The position numbers were made by a program, and so were the translations under genes. Shown piece after piece: positions 7,325 through 17,900 of a DNA stretch of 64,000 bases. The notes below the pieces were generated by a model. It made no database searches, had not been told where the DNA came from, and worked only from the letters and a program-made list of their open reading frames with translations. The stretch spans positions 1,835,501-1,899,500 of the forward strand of contig NZ_CP142362.1 of assembly GCF_035918395.1 (NCBI RefSeq), given 5' to 3'. The DNA comes from Mycolicibacterium sp. ND9-15 (GTDB taxonomy: Bacteria; Actinomycetota; Actinomycetes; Mycobacteriales; Mycobacteriaceae). Position 1 is the first letter of the stretch. Every line of letters starts with the position of its first letter.

Positions 7325-9049
7325 ATGACATATGAACTCGTCATCAGAGGCGGCACCATCGTCGACGGTCTCGGCGGTGAGCCCTACGTCGGCGACGTGG
7401 CGGTTTCCGACGGCGTGATCTTGGCGGTAGGCCGGGTGGACGAACCCGGCACGCGGGAGATCGATGCGACCGGACTTCTCGTCACCCCCGGATTCGTCGA
7501 CCTGCACACCCACTACGACGGTCAGGCCATCTGGTCGGACCGGCTGACCCCGTCGTCGGCGCACGGCGTGACCACGGTGGTGATCGGCAACTGCGGCGTG
7601 GGTTTCGCGCCGTGCCGGCCGGACGACCACGACGTGCTTGTCGATGTGATGGCCGGGGTCGAGGACATCCCCGGTGTGGTGATGGTGGACGGGCTGCCCT
7701 GGCACTGGGAGACCTTCCCCGAGTTCCTCGACGCGTTGGACGCCGGGCGGCGCGACATCGACGTCGCGGCATTCCTGCCTCACTCGCCGCTGCGGGTGTA
7801 CGTGATGGGCCGGCGCGGCGTCGACCGTGAACCGGCCGCCGCCGAGGACCTGGCCATGATGCGCAAATTGGCCGCCGAAGCGGTGCAGGCCGGCGCGCTG
7901 GGTTTCGCCTCGTCGCGGTTCACGCTGCACAAGACCGAAAGCGGCCGGCCGATCCCGAGTTACGACGCCGACCGCGCCGAGATCGAGGCGATCGCGCGCG
8001 GGGTCGACGACGCCGGCGGGGGTCTGATCCAGTTCGTGCCCGACCTGGTGGCCGGGGACTACGAGCCCGTGCTGCGCACGGTGTTCGACGTGGCCGCCGA
8101 GGTCGGCCTGCCCGTGACGTTCACGTTGGCGATCGGCAACGCCGGCGAGCCGTTCTTCGTCGATGCGCTGGCGATGGTCGAGAAGGCCAACATCGACGGC
8201 GGTGAGATCACCGCGCAGATCTTCCCCCGGCCCATCGGACTGGTGCTCGGCCTCGAGCTGTCCGGCAACCCGTTCCTGATGTACCCGAGCTACCAGGAGC
8301 TGGCCGGCCTTGCGCTGGCCGATCGCGTCGCGCAAATGCGCAAACCCGAAGTCCGGCAACGGATTCTGTCGGACCAGCCGGCGGGCGAGGGACACCCGCT
8401 GATGTTCGCCGCGCAGGCGTTCGAGTGGATGTTCCCACTGGGCGATCCGCCGAACTACGAGCCACCGCGATCCGAGAGCATCGCCAGCCGTGCCCGTGCT
8501 CGCGGTGTCAGCCCGCTCGAGGAGGCATACGACCGGCTGCTCGACGACGACGGCCACGCGATCCTGCTGGTGACGCTGGCCAACTTCCGCGACGGCTCAC
8601 TCGACACGGTGGCGGAGTTGATCCGCCGCGACGACGTCGTGCTGGGTCTCGGCGACGGCGGCGCGCATTACGGAATGATCTGCGACGCAAGCTTTCCCAC
8701 GTACATGCTGACGCACTGGTCGCGCGACCGCGCGTCCGGCCGGCTGTCGGTGGCCGAGGCGGTGCGCGAGCTGACGTCGGTGCCGGCCCGGGTGGCCGGA
8801 CTGGCCGACCGCGGCCGGATCGCGGTCGGATACAAGGCCGACCTGAACGTCATCGACCACGGTGCGCTGCACTTGCGCAAGCCGGTCATCACCTACGATC
8901 TGCCCGCGGGCGGGCGCCGCCTGGACCAGGGCGCCGACGGGTACGTCGCGACCGTCGTCTCGGGCGAGATCATCGCCGAGAACGGCACACCCACCGCGGC
9001 ACGTCCCGGCAGGCTGATCCGCGGCCGTCAACCCGTACCGACGGCATGA
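7325..9049 (+). CDS. N-acyl-D-amino-acid deacylase-type amidohydrolase
   Basis: 574-residue amidohydrolase-superfamily protein. The N-terminal beta-sandwich (VIRGGTIVDG) leads into the metal-binding HxH of PGFVDLHTHYDGQ near residue 62; the GDGGAHYG motif near 443 carries the late Asp/His ligands, and GRIAVGYKADLNVID is the returning sandwich. This order is that of D-aminoacylases, which hydrolyse N-acyl-D-amino acids, and related actinobacterial amidohydrolases. A TAGATT hexamer is 6 nt before the ATG, so a leaderless mRNA is likely. It is divergent from the VOC gene with a 22-bp gap. Confidence 0.85.
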   Translation: MTYELVIRGGTIVDGLGGEPYVGDVAVSDGVILAVGRVDEPGTREIDATGLLVTPGFVDLHTHYDGQAIWSDRLTPSSAHGVTTVVIGNCGVGFAPCRPDDHDVLVDVMAGVEDIPGVVMVDGLPWHWETFPEFLDALDAGRRDIDVAAFLPHSPLRVYVMGRRGVDREPAAAEDLAMMRKLAAEAVQAGALGFASSRFTLHKTESGRPIPSYDADRAEIEAIARGVDDAGGGLIQFVPDLVAGDYEPVLRTVFDVAAEVGLPVTFTLAIGNAGEPFFVDALAMVEKANIDGGEITAQIFPRPIGLVLGLELSGNPFLMYPSYQELAGLALADRVAQMRKPEVRQRILSDQPAGEGHPLMFAAQAFEWMFPLGDPPNYEPPRSESIASRARARGVSPLEEAYDRLLDDDGHAILLVTLANFRDGSLDTVAELIRRDDVVLGLGDGGAHYGMICDASFPTYMLTHWSRDRASGRLSVAEAVRELTSVPARVAGLADRGRIAVGYKADLNVIDHGALHLRKPVITYDLPAGGRRLDQGADGYVATVVSGEIIAENGTPTAARPGRLIRGRQPVPTA

Positions 9050-9068
9050 AGGCGGCATGACAGGTGCC

Positions 9069-9123
9069 GAGCGCTCATCGTGGTACGGAATTTCGGGCCG
9101 AAACCGTACCTGGTTGAGCGCTC
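9069..9123. repeat. 55-bp intergenic palindromic repeat, copy 1
   Basis: The outer arms are GAGCGCTCA and TGAGCGCTC. The inner arms GGTACGG (9082-9088) and CCGTACC (9104-9110) form a second stem. A copy with the same outer arms and the same total length is at 21636-21690. It sits just after the amidohydrolase stop and 22 bp before the next gene. Confidence 0.8.
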
Positions 9124-9144
9124 GCGGGAATTTAGGATGGCCCT

Positions 9145-9519
9145 ATGAGCGTGAAAGTGGATCTCGACCGGTTGGCTGACGTGTTAGGCGACTTCGGGTT
9201 CGCCTACCTGATCTCCGTCGGCGACGACTATCGCGCGCACACCGTCACCGTCGAACCGGTGTTCGGCGACGGCAGGCTCGACGTCGGCGCGGTCGGCAGC
9301 CATACGCGCGAGAACACCACCCGGCACGGCGACGTCACCATCGTCTGGCCTCCCCGCGAGCCGGGCGGCTACTCGCTGATCGTCGACGGCCGTGCGCAGC
9401 CGTCGGACGGCTCCTTGTCGATCGAACCGACCCGCGCCGTGCTGCATCGCAAGGCGACGCCGGAGTCGCCGTCGACGAGCCCGGACTGTCTCCACGACTG
9501 CGTCCCGCTGAAGAAGTAG
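9145..9519 (+). CDS. Pyridoxamine 5'-phosphate oxidase-like (split-barrel) protein
   Basis: 124-residue protein with the small split-barrel pattern of PPOX-like proteins: FAYLISVGDDYRAHTVTV, a GRLDVGAVGSHTREN strand-loop and DVTIVWPP. Such proteins bind flavin, F420 or heme; the ligand here cannot be decided. The C-terminus is Lys-rich with two Cys. It converges on groEL2 with a shared terminator between them, and to my recollection occupies the place of Rv0441c beside groEL2 in M. tuberculosis. TAGGAT lies 6 nt before the ATG, which suggests leaderless translation. Confidence 0.75.
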   Translation: MSVKVDLDRLADVLGDFGFAYLISVGDDYRAHTVTVEPVFGDGRLDVGAVGSHTRENTTRHGDVTIVWPPREPGGYSLIVDGRAQPSDGSLSIEPTRAVLHRKATPESPSTSPDCLHDCVPLKK

Positions 9520-9528
9520 CGGAACGAA

Positions 9529-9562
9529 AAAGCCCGGGGTGCCGAAGCACACCCCGGGCTTT
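9529..9562. terminator. Bidirectional Rho-independent terminator
   Basis: AAAGCCCGGGGTG (9529-9541) and CACCCCGGGCTTT (9550-9562) form a 13-bp stem with an 8-nt loop. The A-run at 9526-9531 gives a U-tract for the groEL2 transcript. It lies between two convergent genes. Confidence 0.85.
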
Positions 9563-9578
9563 CCCGTAAGGACCAGAC

Positions 9579-11303
<1,725 letters not shown>

Positions 11304-11316
11304 TCACCGTCCCGAC

Positions 11317-11343
11317 CTAGCACTCACTGGTCGCGAGTGCCAA
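11317..11343 (-). promoter_or_regulatory. CIRCE element (HrcA operator) 1 of groEL2
   Basis: CTAGCACTC, a 9-nt spacer, then GAGTGCCAA. The consensus is TTAGCACTC-N9-GAGTGCTAA, and the inner GCACTC/GAGTGC arms match perfectly. It is about 113 bp upstream of the groEL2 start. Confidence 0.88.
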
Positions 11344-11351
11344 CTGCATTT

Positions 11352-11378
11352 CTAGCACTCGACTATGGCGAGTGCAAG
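11352..11378 (-). promoter_or_regulatory. CIRCE element (HrcA operator) 2 of groEL2
   Basis: CTAGCACTC, a 9-nt spacer, then GAGTGCAAG, only 8 bp beyond the first CIRCE element. Two operators this close suggest cooperative HrcA binding across the groEL2 promoter. Confidence 0.85.
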
Positions 11379-11574
11379 GTCGTGTGCGACGCGTTCACGC
11401 CGCTCGCGGTCGCCTCGGTCAGCCGCTTCGGCATCGGCGGGGTTGACGTGCCGGCACCTACGAATGGCCGGCCCTCCGGTCCCTTTTCCACCGGCGATCT
11501 CCGCAGTTTGTTCGAGCCGCCAGGACGGTCAAGCACCACCGGGCAAAATTTAACGGATGGGTAACGCAATGGGA

Positions 11575-11692
11575 CTTCCACACGCCGCGTCCACGGCTCC
11601 CGCAACGAGATCGATGATCCGGCGTGGTTCCTGACGCTGTTTGCTCGGGGTGCGCTGCACGAGGCGTACCTCGAAGACCGGCCCGGCTGACC
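11575..11692 (+). pseudogene. Possible C-terminal gene remnant
   Basis: In one frame the sequence reads as protein-like DDPAWFLTLFARGALHEAYL and then EDRPG and a stop (TGA 11690-11692), but the frame is closed by stops about 40 codons upstream and has no plausible start. It looks like the end of a decayed gene. I do not recognise the family, and chance in high-GC DNA is possible. Confidence 0.25.
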
Positions 11693-11850
11693 GACGTGAC
11701 CGAGGCAACCACCGCGACTGGTTTGGCGTGAACACGAGTGCTTTCCGGAGTCAGCTCCACACCACATCGGACCTGACCGACAACGCCGCGATCCAGCTGC
11801 TCGACGGCGTGTGGTCATTTCGCTTTGCTCATGCGCATCAGATCTTGAAA

Positions 11851-11872
11851 TGCCGCCATGCGGCGGCAATTT
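11851..11872 (+). terminator. Hairpin followed by a T-run
   Basis: TGCCGCC and GGCGGCA form a 7-bp stem with a 4-nt loop, followed by AATTTT. It is about 100 bp before the PGRS-like gene and could end transcription from upstream or act as a leader hairpin. Confidence 0.4.
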
Positions 11873-11972
11873 TGTGTAAGGCTTCCGCCGGTGTGTTAGT
11901 TTCCCCCCGAAACGGGCGTCGTGGGACCGTCTGGCAAACTCGGTTCCGGTCAAGCGAAAGAGAGATTCTGAG

Positions 11973-14900
11973 ATGTCGGGTCACAGTCAGTTCGTGGGTC
12001 GGGTCGGTGCGCTGGCGGTGGCGCTGGGTATCGGCACCGCGTGGGTCGTGGGCTGCCCGGCAGCCCTGGCGACACCGGACGGCACCTCCAACGACTCCAA
12101 CTCCACGTCGACCGACACCGGCGATAAGAGCGACAACAGCGCCAAGAACGACAACAGCAAGAGCAGCAGCACCAGCAACGCGGGCGACAAACCGCAGCGG
12201 CCCAAAGTCACGATCGGTTCCTCGCAGGACACGCGCGAGCGAGTGGGGCAGCGTCTGCGCGATCGCGTCACCGAGGCCAAGAAAACCCTCGATGACGCCA
12301 CGAGTCGCATCGAACGCAGACCCGCCGGCGCCAACACCGCGGACGACGAACCACAGCGCCCCAAAGTCAAGATCAGCTCGCCGCAGGACGTGCTCGGCGG
12401 CGTGGAACAGCGCTTGCGCGACCAGGTCACCGAGGCCAGGTCGAACCTCGAGGACGGCGCGCGCAGCATCGGACTCATACCAGCCGACGACAGCACGACC
12501 CCTCTTCCCGAGTCGGAGCCGGTTCAGGATCCCAACCCGCAGACTCCGCCTGATACGTCAAGCATCGAAAAGGTCGACCGGAAGTCAGGAGCCTTGTCGC
12601 GCCACGCTGCCGACGTGCCGACCGGCCGCGCAGGGCTCGGCAGCCTGGGCGGGCAGATCGCCGCCGAAGTGCACGAGGCCACCTCGTTGGCGGGAGAACG
12701 CCTTCGTACGGCCGGGATCGCCCCGTTACCCTCGCCAACGCTCGACGGCCCACTCACCGGTCAGACGACAGAGCCTGGCCAATCAAGGGTCACCACGTTC
12801 GTTCCCCCCAGCCCCGAACCGACACCGACAACCACTGCTGCGCGGATCACTCCGTTCAGCGGACTGCTCTCCGCGATCACCCTGGGCACCGTCCTGACAC
12901 CCAACGGACCGACGGTCCCGGCCGACATGCCCGGGCTGTGGGCGGTGCTGGCCTGGGCGCGCCGCCAATCCGCGTACTCGTTGGATGGCACGAACCTGGC
13001 CGAGAACCGGTTGATCCCCAACCTCCAACCGTCGGCTCTCACCAGCCAACCTCAGGCGCTGAGCCTGGCTCCTGGGGCATTGGTTGACCCGGCGTTCATT
13101 GGTCCCGCATCGTTCGACACCGCGGAGATCGTCAACTGGCTGGTGTATCAACCGCTGCACTCTGCGGGCCAGCTCCTGTTGATCGACAACCCGATCGGTG
13201 CCTCTATCAGCGGCGCGATCAATTCCATCTCCGGGCAATACCTGATCGGCAACGGCGCCGACGGCACCTTCGACAATCCGGACGGCGGCGATGGCGGGCT
13301 CTGGTTCGGCGACGGTGGCGATGGCTACGACGGGGTGGCCGCTGGCGTGGCCGGCGGTGACGGCGGGGATGCCGGCTGGTTCGGCGACGGCGGCGACGGA
13401 GGGGCCGGGTGGGCCGGCCTCGACGGCGGCGACGGCGGTGATGGTGGTCGGTTCATGGGCATCGGCGGTCGCGGCGGCGACGGCGGCGCGGCTGCTGCCG
13501 GGCTCACCGCCGGCGACGGCGGCGACGGCGGCGATGGCCGCGGCTGGTTCTTGAGCATCGCCGGCGACGGCGGCCGAGGCGGCAACGGCCTCACTGGCGC
13601 CACCGGACAAGACGGCGACTGGAATGTGGACTGGGGCAACGGTCTCGGCAACGGCGCGAACGGCGGCATCGGCGGGGCCGGCGGTGACGGCGGTGCCGGC
13701 GGCAACGCCACCGGATGGTTCTTCGTCAGTGCCGGCGATGGCGGCGCCGGCGGCGCCCAGGGCGCCGGTGGGACCGGCGGGAAAGGTGCCAACGGCGACG
13801 CCGCGCTTGGCCAGTACGACGGCGGTGACGGCGGTAAGGGTGGAACCTCCGGCGGCAGCGCGGGTAACGGCGGTGCGGCCGGGACAGGCAGCGGGCTCTT
13901 CGGCTTCCTCGTGCGCGATGGTGTCGCCGGCGCGAACGGCGCCGTCAACAGCGTCGCCGGTGAGGGCGGACGCGGCGGGGACGGAGTCGGCGGCGGCACC
14001 AACCTGGCTGCCGGTAAGGGCGGTCGAGGCGGAGACGGCGGCGACGGTCCGATCGCCGGCAAAGGCGGCGCCGGCGGAACCGGCGGCGACGGCGAAGGTC
14101 TCATTGTCCTTGCTGATTCCACGGTTCCCCAGGCCGGCGGTGCCGGCGGCACCGGCGGCACGGGCGGCACGACCAGCCTCGTTGGCGGCGTGAACGGTGA
14201 CGGCGGCGCAGGTGGTTCCGGTGGAACCGGCGTGAGCGTCGGCACCGGTGCCACGGGAGGACTTGGTGGAGCCGGCGGCGCCGGCGCGGCGGGCACGACC
14301 AGCGGACCCGGCCAAGGTGGCGGTGGCGGCGGTGGCGGCGGCGGTGCCGTCGTTCAGGGCGTGAACACCGGGATCGCCAGCGGCACGGCCATCGGTGGTC
14401 GTGGCGGCAAGGGCGGCGACGGCACGACGGTTGCCGCCGGCGGCCGAGGCGGCACCGGCGGGGCCGCCATCATCTGGAGCGACGGCGCTGGATCCACCGC
14501 GGCGGGTGACGCGACCGGCGGCGCCGGCGGTAACTCGGTGGGTACCGGTACCGGCGGCGCCGGTGGGACCGGTGGCATTCAGGCAATCGGTCTCAGCAGT
14601 AACGCCGGCGGTAGCGGTGTTGGCGGCGCCGGCGGCGAGGGCCGCGATGGCGGTATCGGTGGTGCAGGCGGCGAAGGCATAACCAACGCTGGTCCGGGTG
14701 GTGTCGCCGACGGAGATAGCACCGGCGGTGAAGGCGGCGACGGCACCGGGGCCGGCAGTGTCGGCGGCGCCGGGGGCGACGCCTGGGTGCAGGCCGGTTA
14801 CACCGGTGGTCCCGCAGGCGGTCTTGCCACCGGTACGGCAAGAGGCGGCGAGGGTGGCGATGCCTCCAACGGTGGTACCGCTGGTGCCGGCGCGTACGGC

Positions 14901-17900
14901 CTGGTGTTCGCAGTCGGATTGACGGGTGTCGCTGATGGTGACGCCGTCGGCGGTGCGGGTGGTGACGCCAGTGCTGCGGGAGCTAGCGGTGGTGCCGGTG
15001 GTTCGGCACAGGTGACCGGGTTCAACGGCAAGACGACGTCGGGTACGGCGACCGGCGGCGCCGGCGGCGACGGTAACGGCGGCGACGGCGGCAAGGGCGA
15101 ACAGGGCTGGGTCGGTGTCTACGACTACACCGGACCTGCCGGGAGCACGGTCACCAATGGCAAGGCCACCGGTGGTGCCGGCGGCGACGGTGGCTACAAC
15201 GACAACGCCGTTGTCGGCGGCACGGGTGGTGCCGGCGGTCAGGCACTGGTCGGCGCCGATCGCGGCGGTGTCGTCAACGGTGCCACGGCGACCGGTGCTG
15301 CCGGTGGCGACGGCGGCAACGGTTCGGCCGCCGGGCCCGGCGGCAACGGCGGTGCCGGCGGGTACGGCGAAATCTGGGCCGGAGGCGCCAACAGCAAGGC
15401 CGATGGCACCGCGACCGGTGGTCTCGGCGGCGACGCGGTCGGCACGGGTACGGGCGGTGCCGGCGGTAAAGGCTACGTCCTGGCCCAGGACGGCGGACAC
15501 GCGTCGGCGACCGGTGACGGCGCAGTCGGCGGCGCCGGTGGCGAAGGCAGCAACGGCGGGATAGGCGGCGCCGGCGGACAGGGCACTGTTCGGGCGACGG
15601 CCGTCAACGCCACGGCCAGTGGCACCGGCCGCGGTGGTGCCGGCGGTATCGGCAGCAATGATGGAATCGGTGGCGCAGGCGCTGGGGGTTGGATTATTGC
15701 GGATCGGACAGGCAGCACGGCCACGGGCACAGGTATTGGTGGTGCCGGCGGATCCGCCGATGGCGCCGGCAGTACCGGCGGTAACGGTGGCAGCGGCTAT
15801 ATCCAGACCGGTTACTACGCCGGCCTCGGCGACAACAGCAGCGCCAGCGGGTACGCCCTCGGCGGCGCCGGCGGCGCCGCGACCACGGGCGGCCACGGCG
15901 GTATCGGCGGCTTTGCCAGCGTGCTCGCCACCGGGAACGACTCGACCGCCGTGGGCTTCGCCTATGGCGGTGCCGGCGGTGCCGGTCACCAGGGGGGCAC
16001 AGGCGGTGGAACCGGCGGCGCGTCGCAGCGCGCGCAGATCGTGGCAAAGGGCAACGGCTCCACAGCCGAAGGCACCGCCACTGCCGGTGCTGGCGGCAGC
16101 GGTACCGGTACCGGTGTTACAGGTGGCGCTGGCGGTGACGCCCTCGTCGCTGCCGGGCAAGCATCCGGTGCTGCTGGTGTCAACAGCGTCGCCGAGGGCG
16201 AAGCGATGGGTGGCCAGGGCGCAGATAGTCAGGGCAACGTCGATGGCGGCAACGGCGGTTGGGCCAGAATCACGGCCCGGGGTAACGGAGATGAGATCAC
16301 CGGCAGCGTCGCAGAAGGTGGTGACGGTGTCGCCGGGTTCAACGGCAACAACGCGCAACTCAACACCAGCCTCGGCACGATCACCAACAGCTCCGCGATC
16401 GCCGGCACCAACACCGACGGGGCTGTCGGTGGCGGCGCCAGCATCAGCGTCACCGGCGGTTCGGCCGGTGCCGTCAGCGACACCCATGTCACCGGCGGCG
16501 ATGCCGGGACCGGCAAGGCCGGTGGGAACGCCTCGGCGACCGTCACCGGCGGCGCGTCCATCTCCGACAGTTCCGCGAATGGTGGGAACGGCTCTGACAC
16601 CGCTGTTGGCGGCAATGCGACTCTCACGGCATCCGGCGCCGGCAGCAGCATCACCGACGCCATCGCGACCGGCGGTAACGCCGGCTTCGGCGATGACGAC
16701 GGCGGTGTCGGCGGTCAGGGTGGTATCGCCACGATCACGGCCAGCAACGGTGGCCATGTCGTGGGCGCCGATGCCGATACCCCGACCGTCGCGAAAGGCG
16801 GCGACGGTGGTACCGGCGTCAACGGCGGAACGGGTGGCGCCGGCGGTGCGGGCACAGTCTCGGCTACCGCCAGCGGTGCGGTGGCCAGCGGAGCGGCCAC
16901 CGGCGGTGCCGGCGGGGCGGGCAGCAACGGTGGTACCGGTGGTGCCGGCGCTGGAGGCGGGGTCTCCGCTCTGCGGACCGGTAGCAAGGCCCGCGGCACC
17001 GGTATCGGTGGTGCGGGCGGCTACGCCGACGGCGCCAACAGCATCGGCGGCGGCGGTGCCAGCGGCTCGGTCCAGACCGGCTTCGGGGCCTACAGCGCCA
17101 CCAACAGCACCGCCGAGGGATACGCGAAGGGCGGCGCGGGCGGCGGCGCGACCGGCGGCGGCAAAGGTGGTGTTGGCGGTCAGGGCGCCATGCTCACCGG
17201 CGCCGATAATTCGGCGGTCTCGGGTAGCAGCTTCGGCGGTGCCGGTGGTACCGGCATCAACGGCGGCACCGGCGGTGCCGGATGGACGGGGCAGGTGGTC
17301 ACCCTGGGCAACGGTGCGCGAGCCAACGGCATCGCCACGGGCGGCGACGGCGGCGACGGCATCAATGCCGGCAATACGGGCGGCCTTGGCAGGCCCGGTG
17401 CGGTCTACGCGAACGCAGCAAACACCATCGCCGACCGTGTCACCGCTACCGGTGGCGACGGCGGGATCGGCCAGAGCGGCGTCGCCGGGCGCAACGGTGG
17501 CGAGGGCGTTATCCGGCTCAACGGTGTCGGCGACATCGTGACCGACAGCCATGCCACCGCCGGTAACGGCTTCACCGGTGCCAGTGGCCAGGGAAACAAC
17601 GGGAACATCACCACCAATGGCGGCACGGTGACCAACAGCAGCGCGACCGCGGGTGCCAACGCCGACGGCGCTGCCGGCGGCGGCGCCACCATCAACGCCG
17701 CCGGGGGAAGTTCGGTTTCCGACGTCGAGGTCACCGGTGGCAATGCCGGAAGCGGTGGCACCGGTGGCGGCGCGACCGTGACGGTCAGCACCGGAGGCCA
17801 GGTCAACGGAAGCGAGGTGCAAGGCGGCGACGGTAGCAACACCGCCAACGGTGGCCAGGCCAGGATCACTGCCGACAACGGCACCGTGACCGGCAGCGAC

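Larger units (their letters stand above)
11379..11972. other. Long intergenic region between groEL2 and the PGRS-like gene
   Basis: About 590 bp with no convincing complete gene. It holds a short protein-like fragment (11575-11692), a hairpin (11851-11868) and presumably the promoter of the downstream PGRS-like gene. Several open frames cross it on both strands but none has family-like sequence over its length. Confidence 0.5.
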
